From Neurospora crassa OR74A (Eukaryota > Ascomycota > Sordariomycetes > Sordariales > Sordariaceae), in assembly GCF_000182925.2 (NCBI RefSeq), contig NC_026503.1, positions 2,914,001-2,978,000 on the forward strand: a stretch of 64,000 nucleotides of DNA, read 5' to 3'. Numbering within the stretch: the stretch's first letter is position 1; each line of letters begins with the position of its first letter. The notes beneath the pieces were generated by a model. The model saw only the letters and a list, made by a program, of their open reading frames with translations. It searched no databases and had not been told where the DNA came from. This document shows positions 48,001 to 59,610 of this stretch, piece after piece. Position numbers and translations under genes: made by a program.

Positions 48001-48447
48001 CAAGAGGGCCACAGCTTCCGGCAGGTCGCTTAGGCAGCCTTCTTTGTCCTCCGCAAATAAGGATGTTGATCGGTAGGGTTTAGATCTAGTGAACGGGGTG
48101 GCTATACCGTGTGCTTCCTGATGCTTCGAGGGTAGCTTAAAGCCTTTCCACCACGACTTGAGGTCTCGCTTTGTAGGGAGTGGAGGTTGCGGCTGGTGCG
48201 CAAAGGCACTGTAGGGATTGTATGCTCGATGCTGCGGCTGTGACAGCGACTGGGTATGCGAGTGCGAATGCGCCTGGGCCTGGGCCTGTGCCTGTGCCTG
48301 TGTCCGTGCCTGTGCCTGAGCCTGTGCCTGAGCCTGAACATGGACCTGCGCTTGCGCTTGCGCCTGCGTCTGCGAGAAGTTTGGAGGCGGTGGTGGAGGA
48401 GCTTGGGCGGGCGCGACGGGCGCGGCGGCAGCGGCGGCGGACGTCAT
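45083..48447 (-). CDS. Rho GTPase-activating protein, Sac7/Bag7 type
   Basis: Two exons on the minus strand (47619-48447, 45083-47538) give 1094 residues; the join reads VFLKEK|ATDVEGIFRLSGS. The RhoGAP domain spans about 231-430: IFGVPLRDSIKYANVAISL, then YVPIVVAKCGVFLKEKATDVEGIFR with arginine finger Arg285, then [30 protein letters not shown]. This matches the Sac7/Bag7 group that restrains Rho1 in cell-wall integrity and polarity. The N terminus has Ala and Pro runs and a Gln-Ala repeat (about 26-60). The long C-terminal part is Ser/Pro-rich and disordered, with a basic-acidic patch (REGRDRDRDRDWDKSSEYRKSN) and Gln-rich end. The donor GTTCGT is unusual. Residues about 114-226 have no counterpart I know in the family. 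A frame-preserving intron from the GTATAG near 48109 to the CAG before EPPKGIFGVPL would remove them, so that part of the model is uncertain. Confidence 0.88.
48270..48375 (-). repeat. Gln-Ala coding repeat in RhoGAP N terminus
   Basis: A degenerate 6-bp repeat (GCCTGA/GCCTGT/GCCTGC on the + strand) encodes alternating Gln and Ala with a few His, Val, Arg and Thr, about residues 26-60 of the RhoGAP, followed by a short His-Ser run. Such repeats commonly vary in length between strains. Confidence 0.85.
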
Positions 48448-48800
48448 GGCGGTTGACGGCAATGACGGTGACCGTGTGACGACGGAGGAGGGATGGCGGG
48501 CGTGGTGACGGGACGGGACGGTGCCGAATCAGTCGGGTGCCGGAAAGGCAGACGCTGAAGGAGGCGGTCGACAGTCACCCACGCGTGGCAGGAAAAGATG
48601 GCAAAACCGGACGACGTTGTGGACTCGAACTTGCAGGACTGGGAGACAATGACGGCGGAAGGGGCACGTTGAGCAACCGGGGGAATGCGCGTGGGGCAGC
48701 CGAGGCGAGGACGAGATGGGAGGATGCAGGCTTGCTTCAAACTGCCTGTCAGGCTAAAGTCTGTGCAGCAGTAACAGCAACACAAGCAGCGTGTAGTGTA

Positions 48801-48843
48801 GCAGCAGCAGCAGCAGCAGCAGCGGCAGCAGCAGCAGCAGCAG
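48801..48843. repeat. (GCA)n microsatellite
   Basis: About 14 GCA units with one CGG interruption, roughly 350 bp upstream of the RhoGAP start and therefore probably in its promoter or leader. Confidence 0.9.
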
Positions 48844-49947
48844 TATGTACCGGTATCAAGGTCGGGCGAGGTAGGTCAAAGTTGTATGAAGGAGGTTTGT
48901 CTGCGACGCGATGCAGCTCGGAGTGCTGTAGTTGGACGCTGACGACTTGCCGGATAGTGGTTGGCAGTGGATATGGGATCCATGCAACTGAACTGAAGTG
49001 GAAATGCACCGCACGGTTTGACGGGGCGGCTGGCGGCAATGGAACCCTGTCTGGTCTTTGATTCTCTGGTTCCTGTCTTGACGTGACCAGTCCTGTCGGT
49101 TCCTGTTCCTGTTCCTGTTCCTGCTCGCCCACTTCCTTGGCCAGGCTGATCGAAGCCAGTTAGGTGGAGGACCCGCGCACTGGAACCTAAGCCGGGGGGT
49201 GGCTGGCGAGCTGAAAGCCCTTCCGGATGTACCAAGGGCGTGGATTGTCGCAATGGATGAAAAAGGAGAAGGAAGGGAACGCGGACCCGGTCGTCGAAGG
49301 GCTTCAACCTGGTCGCAAAGCTGTTTGCTCAGGAGATGGCTCCGTACAGACGGTATAGACGGTATAGGGCGCCGGGAGAAAGGGGGGGCTGTGTGGGAGG
49401 GGATCTCGGAAGATCTGGTTCGTCGCCGGGGCGACCGGGACGTCGGGTGTCTTTGCTTTCGTCTCGTCTGGGTCCCGTCTGTTTCGTCCTGTATACCTTA
49501 GGGTACCCGTTTTCCCCGTGTAGTGAGTGAATGGTGCTGGTAACACTGCTGACCAAGGTGGGTGGCCGATCTGGCCGGCAGGGAGGGAGAGTGGCAGGTA
49601 GGTAACTGGACGTTGTATGTCGTTCAGTCCAATGCATCCGCCGCATACAGAATGGAACAACTGAACCAAAGAGGAAAGCAAAAAAAAATGACACACAAAA
49701 AAAAAAGTTTAAAAAAAAAAAAGATGGCCGGGCCCTTTGACAACTTGAACTGAAGCTGTGGCTTTCATTTGCTTCCACTTCCCCCTCACAACTGAGAAAA
49801 CGATTTGGGAAAGAGCAACAGGGGATCAATGGCTTCCATTCCGTCTCCGGGGCGGTTTCACCCACTGTGTGGATGTCTTTTTGTCCACACTGTATTTTGG
49901 CAGTGCAGTGCCGGCCGCTGCAGCACTCCAGTCGCATGTTGACTTGG

Positions 49948-49959
49948 TTTTTTTTTTTC

Positions 49960-49990
<31 letters not shown>

Positions 49991-49998
49991 CTTTTTTT
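49948..49998. repeat. Poly-T tract with single C interruptions
   Basis: About 50 bases of T broken by four C, followed by an AT-rich stretch. Could be an old retroposed poly(A) tail in reverse orientation or simple slippage; no body of an element is recognisable next to it. Confidence 0.8.
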
Positions 49999-51796
49999 AT
50001 CATCATTATTATCTCTTACAAGTTACTGTGCCACGACCCATCCGATCCCTTTTCCTGCCACATTGATTTGGAATGTCGTGCCTTAACTCATCCTGAAGGT
50101 CCTGTGTTTACAACTGAACAATGCCGGAAAATACAACCGAGATCGCAAGTCAGTCTCTTGACCTACTTCTATCTGTTACGGTTGAGGGTTTCACACCGAC
50201 AAATAATTGTAGAGTTATCCAGGATAGCCAGTGTTCCAACCTGAGTCTGCAACGTCTCTTGCTGCAATGGAAAGCAACCATGTCCTGGCAACGGCTGTGC
50301 TCGCCTCTGATATACCATCAGACTGTCTGCTGTCCCCTGGCATTAGTGCAGAGGTACCTTACCTGCTACATACAGGAGGTAGACAATGTACACTACTCTA
50401 GACTTCAATGGCACAGGTCTAGATCCTGTCATGGTACAACCTTACATCTCCAACCTTTTCGGTCTTCGATCTCCGGCTTTCCACCGTCGTCGGATGGGAG
50501 GGGATATTCTAGACTATTGACTGTTGTCTTGGATGTTCGACTGCTCAATTTGTGTCAGACATGGGCATCCACGAGAAGATGGCGGGTGTTTTCTCCTAAC
50601 TAAACCTTCGCGTACATGCACCTTGCTTCCAACTAAGTGTCAGATCCACCACAGCACATGACCCTAATCCAGAGTTCCACTTGACTTTTACTTTATTACA
50701 GTAGTGCATGTCAATGAACAGTTGAAACAAAACCGTCTGTCATGATGGGATTTGGACATTGTTGTATGACAAGATCGACGAACAATTAGGTTGGGACTGC
50801 GTTCGACAACAGGAAAGGACGGAATGACGTACTACCTACTAGGTCAGCGTAAAGGTACCACCAAGTGCAAGTGTTTCTCACTCACTGCAGCGGGTAACAT
50901 CCATACTACTACGGCGACTCGGTGCAGTGCGCAGCACGCAGCACGCAGTGGGTGTAACCGGGCGGCGCACAGGGCAGGCGTCGTTCCCTTTCCACTTTCC
51001 ATGTCCTTTTGTGCTGGACAGCGTTTTTAGTTTGAAATATTTCAGTTTTCTCAGACAGTCCTTAGCTGGTGTGGAGAGGGGATCATGATGCTTTACTTTT
51101 GTTCTCTCCATTATCCAATATCGTCGTGGATGTTCTCTTCACTTTATTGCGCTCCAACCTCTCTGTTCAACAGCAGCCCAGCCACCATTTTGCCTACAAA
51201 AATCCACCTTGAATTGTCAAGTGCTGGAAAACTGCCCCAGGATTTCACGATGCCGCCAATCCATGATTCCAAATATAGTACCTACATACACAGTGCTCGC
51301 ACGAATCATGTTCCCCAAGGCACAAGATCCCGCCGTTCAAGTTCGTTGTTCTCACACCAAACTGTAAACTCAAAAATTACAACAGCAAAGACAAATAGCG
51401 TACGCAGTCCACGACACCACAATGAATACCCAACGAAGCTTGCAGAAAGGACACGAATGGCGAAGCGTGCATCGTCGTCACTTTCGCCTCTCCAAAAAAG
51501 GAAAGATTCCCAACGCTTAGAGTTGCTGGCTGCTCACCTGACAGGTCAAAGGCCTTGCAAGGGTCCAAGAGGTGCCCACGATACTACACCCCATCTGTCC
51601 ACAACTTGAATCATGGAAGGCTTTTTGAAGCCGCGATCGTCTCTGATCGCCCAGCTGGGACCGCAGCCGGTATTCAAAGTCCAGACTCAATTGGACTGTC
51701 ACTATGACCAACGACTGCTTTCCCCGTACAGTCGCGTGGTTTCCCAAGACTCCAACGCACATCATTCCTGGCACGCCCGCAAGAGCTCGGAAACCC

Positions 51797-51799
51797 TAA
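51797..51799. repeat. Target-site duplication TAA, left copy
   Basis: TAA directly before the left inverted repeat; the matching copy is at 59745-59747 directly after the right repeat. A 3-bp TAA/TTA duplication is the insertion preference of PIF/Harbinger transposases. Confidence 0.8.
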
Positions 51800-51833
51800 G
51801 GCTGCGTTTGTTCTCGTACAGTTGCCGTATAAA
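51800..51833 (+). repeat. Left terminal inverted repeat
   Basis: 34 bp beginning GGCTGCGTTTGTTCTCGTAC, matching the reverse complement of 59711-59744 at 32 positions. The two differences, A for G at position 21 and T for C at position 31, are G:C to A:T transitions in the left copy, the type RIP makes. Confidence 0.88.
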
Positions 51834-51841
51834 CCGCCTCA

Positions 51842-52035
51842 TACGGCCATTTCTATACGATAACCGTACAAAATAGCAATCATTTGGTCGGTTGCCGTAC
51901 AGAAATGCAATCTGCGACCCTCTTATGTTAGCCTCGTTCAGCCTTGGCCGGGTTAGGGTTATATATAGCTAGAAAACCGTATAGATTTAACATCGCCGTA
52001 TAAAATCACCAAAATACAAACTAACCCTTAAAAAC
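51842..52035. repeat. Left subterminal CCGTA/TACGG motif cluster
   Basis: CCGTA or its complement TACGG recurs at about 51842, 51864, 51895, 51977, 51996 and 52025, several within GTTGCCGTA like the inner part of the terminal repeat. A similar cluster is present at the other end, as expected for transposase-binding subterminal sites. Confidence 0.6.
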
Positions 52036-52898
52036 CGTAGTACGCTATATATTTATAGTTTATATTCTACAATACCTTGTACTTTAGGGATTTTAATGCA
52101 GTTGGTTAACGTTTGTACCTCTATAGCTCCCTATAAGAACCCTATCCCCTATTTTAATAATAAATTATCTTTTTTTACCTATATATTATATTTTTAAACC
52201 TCAATACTAGCAAAATAAATAGTAATAACCTATTTATCCTTTTTAAAGACCGGTTTAAATCTCTTTTATAAGATTATTTTAAAAATATTCTTCTTATTAA
52301 TAATATTTTTATTACTATAGTACTACTTATACTTAAAAATAAGGTCGATAATAATATAGTAGAAAACATCTAGTAATAAATAGATATAGTTGGAATTGTT
52401 GTATTTATTGCTTAGCGATATAATTTTGTCCCTTCCATCCCTAATCTTCGATTGCGCTATAATATATTATATATTGAGCTATATAAACGAATTTAGGAAG
52501 CTCTCTATTGGTTACCGCCGTATAATTTCTAAAAATATTTTTAAATAAAGAGAGTAACGTTTTAAAAGTTCTATAACTATTTTATTCGCAAGGGTAGGTT
52601 GGAGGATAGTAAATAGATTCTTACTTTATTTAAATTATTAATAGCGTTCGAAATCCTTAATTAGAGCGAAGTTATAAATATAATTACCCGAAATTACCGT
52701 TATAGTATAGAGACTATTTATAAATTAGTAGCCTTTAATATTATATTATATATTACTAACTTAATTTATTATATTAGAATCTTCTATAAGGTTATTTTAG
52801 TGTTAAAGTAATTAATAATTATAATTATAGTACCTCCTACTCCTAAAACTTAGGATAAAATCCGGATATCTTCTAAATATTTCCTATATTTTAAATAT

Positions 52899-53296
52899 TA
52901 TTTTAGTACTATTAATAGAAAGTATTTCGCTATAAAGGTACTTAAGAATAAATAAACTACTTATATTTATTATAAGAAATTTATTTCCTAGAATATATTC
53001 GGTACGGTCGATATAGTAGGCCGGTTTATATATATTTATACCGGTTAGGAGGGTTTAGCGTATAACGGCCGGGTTTTCTACGATACTATTTTAAATAATT
53101 TTTTAATATTAGAGGGGTGGTATTATATTACTAATTCGGCCTTCAGTTGTAAAAAGAGATTATTAGGGCTATATATAGGTACTCAATACTATTTATACAA
53201 TATTAATATACACTATAAAAAGGAGTTATTCAACCGGTTGTATAGCGAATTCCGTATAATTATTAAAATCGCCTAGGGTATAATTGTTCGAAAGTA
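52899..53296 (+). pseudogene. Fossil PIF/Harbinger DDE transposase core
   Basis: One + strand frame, with four in-frame stops, reads like the DDE_Tnp_4 core. Near its start FSTINRKYFAIKV corresponds to the family block F-x-G-x-I-D-G-K-H-x-x-I-K-V. The middle has VDIVGRF followed by a block like GWEGSAHDGRVF. Then GWYYITNSAFSC corresponds to YYLADSAY, then GTQYYL, then YKKELFNRLYSEFR corresponds to the N-K-x-E-L-F-N-x-R-H-S-x-L-R block. Differences from the family pattern are what G-to-A and C-to-T changes produce: Asp to Asn at the expected acidic sites and TAG or TAA where Trp or Gln is expected. The N-terminal helix-turn-helix part should lie in 52400-52890 but I cannot read it. Recognition is by eye from family knowledge. 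Confidence 0.75.
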
Positions 53297-53620
53297 AGTA
53301 ATTTATTAAATTACTCCTAAATATTCCGTTCGAACCTATACTTATATTATTATTTATACTATTGCTTTATATAACTTCCTATTATAATATAGGAATATTA
53401 ATATAGAGATCGAATTTCGCGTAGAGCTGTTAATCGATTAAGAAGCGAGTTAGCTACCTATATTTAATTTAAATAATTTCTAATACAATAAATTTACTTA
53501 TAAGAATAAAAACCAGATAGTAAAGTTGAGGAATAGTATAGTAATTTAGTTGTAGGCAAATTAAATAGTAGTATAATTCCTATTTCTTTCCTTTTTTCTT
53601 TTTTCTCCCTATAGTTAAAT

Positions 53621-53883
53621 AGGGAATATACTATTTACCCGCCTCTACCTATAATATATCCTATTTACCCGTAGGTAGTAGGTTAAAGGATACGGTACTA
53701 ATTTACCCTTTTATTAGATTAAAGTTTTATTTTAGATTAATAATTATATTAATTATAGGGAGAAGAAAAGAAAAAGGGAAAAAAGGATAGAAGGGGAATC
53801 CTTAGGTTTATAATATATAGTATTATATTTATTTACCCGCCTTAACTTAGATTATTACCTATTTGCCCGTAGGTAGTAGGATT
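53621..53883. repeat. Duplicated segment with TTTACCCG and CCCGTAGGTAGTAGG blocks
   Basis: Two similar stretches, about 53624-53684 and 53828-53882, each contain TATTTACCCGCCT followed 30-35 bp later by CTATTT(A/G)CCCGTAGGTAGTAGG. They lie inside the transposon between the transposase fossil and the minus-strand remnants and may be noncoding. Confidence 0.6.
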
Positions 53884-54141
53884 AATATAATATTAGCACC
53901 TTCTAACGGTTTAGGTCTTATACACGACTTATAATTTAGAAGTATAATTTAGGGGGTAGAGGAGGGGGGTGCGACTAGGAGGGGGATATAATTAGGAGGG
54001 TAGAAATAGATAATTAACAATAAATTCGCCTTAATAACGTAAAACTACATTCTTTTAAATCGCTATATTAAACGTATAGTTTAATAGCCGGTTCGGTCTT
54101 TTACTTAATAATTAGGCATTCGTATAAAGTAACCTTCTTGG

Positions 54142-54207
54142 CCGGTACTTCATTAGCCTCCCTTTTAGCTGGTACTTCGTTAGGATTCTTCTTCGCCGGT
54201 ATTTCGT
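54142..54207 (-). pseudogene. Fossil coding repeat (VPAK type) inside the transposon
   Basis: Three units spaced exactly 27 bp apart, marked by (C)CGGTACTTC or (C)TGGTACTTC on the + strand. In one minus-strand frame they read as a 9-residue repeat with the pattern N-E-(V/I)-P-A-K. A 27-bp period that keeps one frame suggests formerly coding sequence. Parent protein unknown. Confidence 0.45.
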
Positions 54208-54949
54208 CTATTGAAATCCGTTGCTTATAGTAGTATTAATATTCTTCAAATTAATAATTTACTTTCTTAGCAATAATAATCTATATAATTAAAGAAATAA
54301 TAAAATTTAAGAGGTTTGTTAAAAACTTACAGCACCTACAGCCTAAATTTTAATAATAATCTTTATTACATAATCTTAGAGAGTAGTTATTAATTAATTT
54401 ATTAATTTATTAGAAATTTACAATACTTATAGCTTGAGTTTCGGCAATAATCTTCATTACGTAATTTTAGAGAACAATTATTAGTTGGTTTATTGGTTTA
54501 GTTTTTAGGTTATTAGGCTAGTTTGGGTATTGAGGTTTAAGTATTATTAATTTATTAATTTAGTTTTTGGGCTATTATTAGCAGTATTAGTTTAGTTTTT
54601 AGGCTCGGTTAATTATTATAGTTTAAAGGTTATTGGCTTATTAATTTAGTTCTTAGGTTATTATTAGCAATATTAATTTAATTCTTAAGCTTAGTTAATT
54701 ATTGTAACTTAGGGGTTATTAGCGGTATTATTTTACTTATTAGGTTCTTAGTATTTTTTAGTAACTCTTAGCTTCTATATAGAAGTTATCTATAAGGTCC
54801 TAGTGGTATTGAGTAATGGAGCGCAAGGTTTTAGTAATATTAAGTAATAGAGCGTAATCCCTCGGGGGAATAGGGCGAGAATTAGATTTGGAAAATTAAA
54901 TTGGAGGTTATTATTCTTCTTATTATTATTAATAGAGAATTCAAGTAGC

Positions 54950-55860
54950 AAAATAAATAGAAAAAAGTAGAAGGAATAGGACGAAAATAGATTGAAAAAG
55001 AATAGAAATATAAAGGAGAATAGGACGAAAAATAAATAAAAATAAATAGAAATATAAATAGGAATAGGAAGTGGGAATAGGAATTAAAATATTATTAGGG
55101 AATAAGGAATAGGAATAGGGGATAGGAATAGGGAATAGGAATAAGGAATAGGGAAGGGAATAAGGAAAGGAATAGGGAAGGGAATAAGGAAGGGGATAGG
55201 GAAGGGGATAGAAAAAAGAATAAGGAAGGGGGATAGGGAAGNNNNNNNNNNNNNNNNNNNNNNNNNNNNNNNNNNNNNNNNNNNNNNNNNNNNNNNNNNN
55301 NNNNNNNNNNNNNNNNNNNNNNNNNNNNNNNNNNNNNNNNNTTACTAGTATTTAGTTAGTATTAATAGTACTAAAATAAGTATAAAGGTAATTGAAAATT
55401 AGTATTCGAACGGAAGTTAGAAAGTGAAATTAGATATTATTAATCTTATAGTTATTATTCTCGAAGAGGCTAGAATTTAATTTTTCGTTTAAATAAGGCA
55501 AGAAAATTATTTAAAATTAGTAAAAAATTCATTAGATTATTAAAAGAAGTTAGTAAAATCGTTAGAAGAAATTCGCTGGAAGTTGGATAGAAGGCCTATT
55601 GTCTTTTAGGAATAGATTAGTAAAAGAATAGGAATAAAAAGAAGAATAGGGATAGGAATTGGAATTAGAATTAGAAAGGGAATAGGAAAGGGAAAGGGAA
55701 AGGGAAAGGGAAAAAGAAAGGGAAAGGGAAAAGGAAAGGGAATAGGAAAGGGAAAGGGAATAAGAATAGGAATAATAATAATAATAAGGATAAGGATAAT
55801 AAGGATGATGAGGATAATAAAAATAATAAGGATAATAATTATAGGGGTGAGAATAATTTT
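54950..55860. repeat. Purine-rich AGGGAATA-type low-complexity tract around the gap
   Basis: Both sides of the N run are purine-rich on the + strand: GGGAATA/GGGATAGGAATA words up to 55241 and GGGAAAGGGAAA words at 55660-55770, then AATAATAAGGATAATAA. The assembly failed within this tract, which suggests a longer tandem array than shown. Confidence 0.8.
55242..55341. other. Assembly gap, 100 N
   Basis: Exactly 100 unknown bases, the customary placeholder for a gap of unspecified length, in the middle of the transposon. Confidence 0.98.
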
Positions 55861-58249
55861 ACCCGTATATCCGAAAGTAAAAAAAAGTTAAAGTAATTTC
55901 GCCGGCCCTCTATTTAAATTAGTAACTCTACCGACGTGAATGTTGATTTGTTACTATAGGATATTAGCGGTTTATTAATTTAAATTTTACGTTTTATTAT
56001 TATTATTATAAGAGGAGAGGTTGGGTTGTAGAATTAATAAATAAAATAAAATAAATAGAAGGATAGGTAATTGACGTACCCTTTTGGCTTATAATAGCGT
56101 TAACTTTAGTTTTAATAAAAGTGAATTCGCTTAAATTAAATTAATAGAAGGTGTAATAGTAAATTAAAATGTAATTGAAGTTGGAGAGGGGTAATTAAAA
56201 CTCTTTAATTTATTGTGCTTTAGTAATAAAATGAATTTACTTTAGTAGTTTAGGGTTGTAATAGTTTTACTTTGCTAGTTTGGTAATTAAAGAGGGCGGG
56301 GTCGATGGTTTTAATTTATTTAACAATTTTAAAATCGAGAATAAGGTTTCGGCTTTAAGTTGTTAGAAATAAATTAGCTTTAGATTATTATTTATAAAAT
56401 AAAGTTAATTAAAAGTAAAGAAGTAAAATATAAATAAGTAAATTAGAGTTATTAAGAGGAGGAAAGGTTATAAAGGTAGTAAGTAGGATTCTAAAAGGTT
56501 AGTATATATATTAGACTATTAAATATACTACTTCTATAAGGGAAGGGTATATTATATATTATATTTAAACGGGTAAAATTATTATTTTAGTAAGGCGTAT
56601 AAATATTTTTATTATTATAAGACTATTATAATTTTTTTTTTATACTAATTTTAGTAGCCTTCCTGTATTTGTTTATATATTAGTCTATATGTTTAGTTTT
56701 AAAGAATTTATTTAGCTAGCGGATAAAGTTCGATAAAGTAAGATAAGTTAGTAAATAGTTAGTACGTATACGGCTGGCTGGGCTCTAGGTTTAAGTGTGG
56801 AAGTTAGAATTTGAAATCGATCTAATTTTTATTGATTTTAACTTAATTATTTTTAGAATTTCTCCCTCTTAGCCACCCTTCCTACACCCTAATTTTAATA
56901 TAGTAACCTTAATACTACTATATTAATTATAATTCTATTAATTACTAATTAGTAAGAATACCTTTATATTTCTCTATAGGATATTTAATAATAATTAATA
57001 ATAAGTGTAAAATATATTTAGTAGTAAGTAGTACTAATCTTATCCTCTAACGAATTAATTATATACTTTTACTCTAATTGGTACGTTGTATATTATATTT
57101 ATTTAATTTAATTATAAAAATAGTAATAATAATATAATTATAATACTAATATTAATGCTATTATTAATCCTTCTTTAGTATATTTATTAAAGTCTTATAT
57201 TATTAATAAATTTGAATCCTTAGTTCGATTAGTTGCGGTTATAGCGATTATTAATACCTAGGGATAATTATAAGATTAAAATAGTAAGTATAGCCTTATA
57301 TTCTTAATTACTATATTCTATAATTTATTTTAGGGATAAATCTTTAGAATTACTAGAGCCTCCCTTTTATAATTAAAAGTTATATAATCCGATTGAAAAA
57401 CGAATTACTCCTAACCGGGAATAAATATTTAATAAGACGTTTCTATAGGGAATTAAATATTTAGAGATTAGGTAGTATAGTCCTCCTCCTCCTTCTTATC
57501 CTTATAATTATTAAGGAAATATTAATATATATATATATTATTACTTATAATAATAGAGCTACTATTATTGTCCTATATAAATATTTCGTTTTGGATTAGA
57601 AGTTTAGTTGCGTAATATACCCAACTCCCCTCCTTCTCTACCTTTTTAATTTCAATATCGATATATATTTTACGTATAGCTTTAATTATTAATACGAACC
57701 TCTTTGTTAATATAGGGTTATCCTATTTCTTAATAAAATATAGTATTAAAATTTATTTATCTAAATAATAAAATTCGTTAGTAAGGATTTCTATAGCCTA
57801 TTAAATATATTCTTCGTCTATTTAAAGTAAATTTAATATTATTACCGGAGTTACTACTATAGTTACTATTAGGGTTACTGCTATAGTTATTTAAATATAT
57901 AGCTTTAGTATATTGCTTATCTTTTTTAGAAAGCTAACCTTCGCCTAAGATATTTCTCTTTGAATATTAATATTCGCTTCTATATTATCTACTATATAAT
58001 CTATAGCGGAAGTAGCTTACCTGCAGAATATCTTCTTCGGTTAATTATTGTAATTTACTTTCTCTTTATCTTTAATAGGTATTTTAATACTTACTACCTT
58101 ATTACTAGTAATAATAGTAATTGCACCTTAGAGCCTCTCGTATAATTTATAATTAAATATAATTTTATTCCTAAATTATTTAAAATAGGAATTGTACTAT
58201 ATTTTATAATTAATTATTATTATTTATAATAATAAATAAAATAAAAAAT

Positions 58250-59300
58250 AAAGTACTAACCTTAATAAGTTCTATTTAGTCCTCTACTTTATATATATAC
58301 TTCTCGTTATTATATTAGAGACCTATCCCTATTATTTTACTTAACTATTCCTAATATTTAAATTACTATTTAATAGCTTCGATTAATTTCTTTACTTTAA
58401 TATAGTTATAGAATTCCTACTCCTCTATTGAATTATAGTTATACTTCTTTAGGAGCTCTTTGAAGATATATTCGAACGCTTCTTAAGAGTATATACTATT
58501 TTTATTAAGGTTATTAATATTATAAAGTTACTCGAGAGTAAAGAGTTTAACCTCCGGGGGGGTAATAGCCCGAAGTTTATAATTTCCCTTCCTAACCTTC
58601 TTTATTTTAGGGTTTAGTATTATAGCCTTCCTCTTTTTCGTTTTAGGGTTTAGTATTATAGCCTTCCCCTTCTTTATTTTAAGGTTTAGTACTATAGCCT
58701 TCCCGGCCTTCTTCATTTTAAGGTTTAATATTATAACTTTTCTAACCGCTTTAACAGCGATTTCGGTAGCTTCCTTAATAGCCGCTTCAAGATTATCTAA
58801 TTTCTTTTATTCCTCTCCATTGAATTTATCCTAATCGTTATTTTAATTATTATTTTAATTATTATCCTAATCGTTATCCTAATTATTATTCTAATCGTTA
58901 TCCTTATTATAATTTTCATTATCGTTATTCTAATCGTTATCTTAATTATTATCCTCGCTATAATCTTCATTATCGTTATCCTAGTCGTCTTTATTCTAAT
59001 CCTCCTCAAAGGACCCGAAATCTAGAATTTAGTTATTAACTAAACGGTTAAATATTACTTAGGAGGCTTCTAAGCAACGGGGCCTATTAGTATTAATATT
59101 ATTAAAGGAGGGGGATGGTAGTTGGGTAATAATAACCGATTTTTTAGTAGAACCCTTTTTAGTAGATTTATTCTAGGAGGTAATAGGGTTATTAGGTTAG
59201 GACTAAGTCCCCTACTTATTTTTTTAATACTTTAAGGTAAAATGAATAGAAGCGCCGCCGAACCTCTTACTAAAAGTGGCGGAGCTAGGCGACGATACCT
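58250..59300 (-). pseudogene. Fossil second transposon gene: acidic and lysine-rich repeats, possible Myb/SANT-like end
   Basis: On the minus strand one frame can be followed, with many stops, through SFEED, an Asp/Asn/Glu-rich stretch (about 58820-58990), a lysine-rich repeat (about 58609-58740) and then PPEVKLFTLE. Downstream (about 58250-58540) the frame reads FEYIFKELLKKYNY.. and LSKIIGIGL, which resembles the layout of fungal Myb/SANT-like domains. PIF/Harbinger elements normally carry a Myb-like second gene, so this is the likely identity, but the similarity is weak because of mutation. Gene ends cannot be set. Confidence 0.45.
58609..58740 (-). repeat. Tandem 36-bp repeat encoding a 12-residue lysine-rich unit
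   Basis: Four copies of (A)GGGTTTAGTATTATAGCC start at about 58609, 58645, 58681 and 58720 (periods 36, 36 and 39). In the minus-strand frame each encodes a variant of KKGKAIILNPKT. The period is a multiple of three throughout, which argues for a protein-coding origin. Confidence 0.75.
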
Positions 59301-59610
59301 TTTTATATTTTAGTAGTATAGTAGATAGAGGGTAATAAATTAAATTAATAAATAAAATAATTAATATAATTAACGGCTAACTATTATGTAATCGAGAAAG
59401 ATAATAGATAAGACTATTAGCGATATATCTTTCTATTTAGTAGCTAATCCTCTACCTTTATACTTCGTTATTATATAGCAATCCCTATTCTTATTACTTT
59501 ATATTAATATTACGCCTTCCGAATTAGAAACCGAAGTATAGAAGGTATTAACACTATATATAGTATCGTGATATTAATAAACCTTATACTGCAAATGCTA
59601 GAATAAGCGG

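Larger units (their letters stand above)
48448..51796. other. 3.3 kb stretch between RhoGAP and the transposon, no supportable gene
   Basis: Contains the RhoGAP promoter, an interrupted (GCA)n tract at 48801-48843 and a long T-rich tract with C interruptions at 49948-49998. Short open frames on both strands (for example 51085-51609 +) show no domain or splice support. The final 200 bp are the insertion-site flank of the transposon at 51800. Confidence 0.45.

Noticed and set aside
49329-50006. 225-codon minus-strand frame starting with a Lys run
   Set aside because: The start lies in a poly-T tract and the rest overlaps unrelated frames; a homopolymer artefact.
58528-59009. Lys- and Ile/Arg-rich open frames on the minus strand taken at face value as genes
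   Set aside because: They are short open windows in RIP-mutated transposon DNA; the tandem repeats and surrounding stops mark them as decayed sequence.
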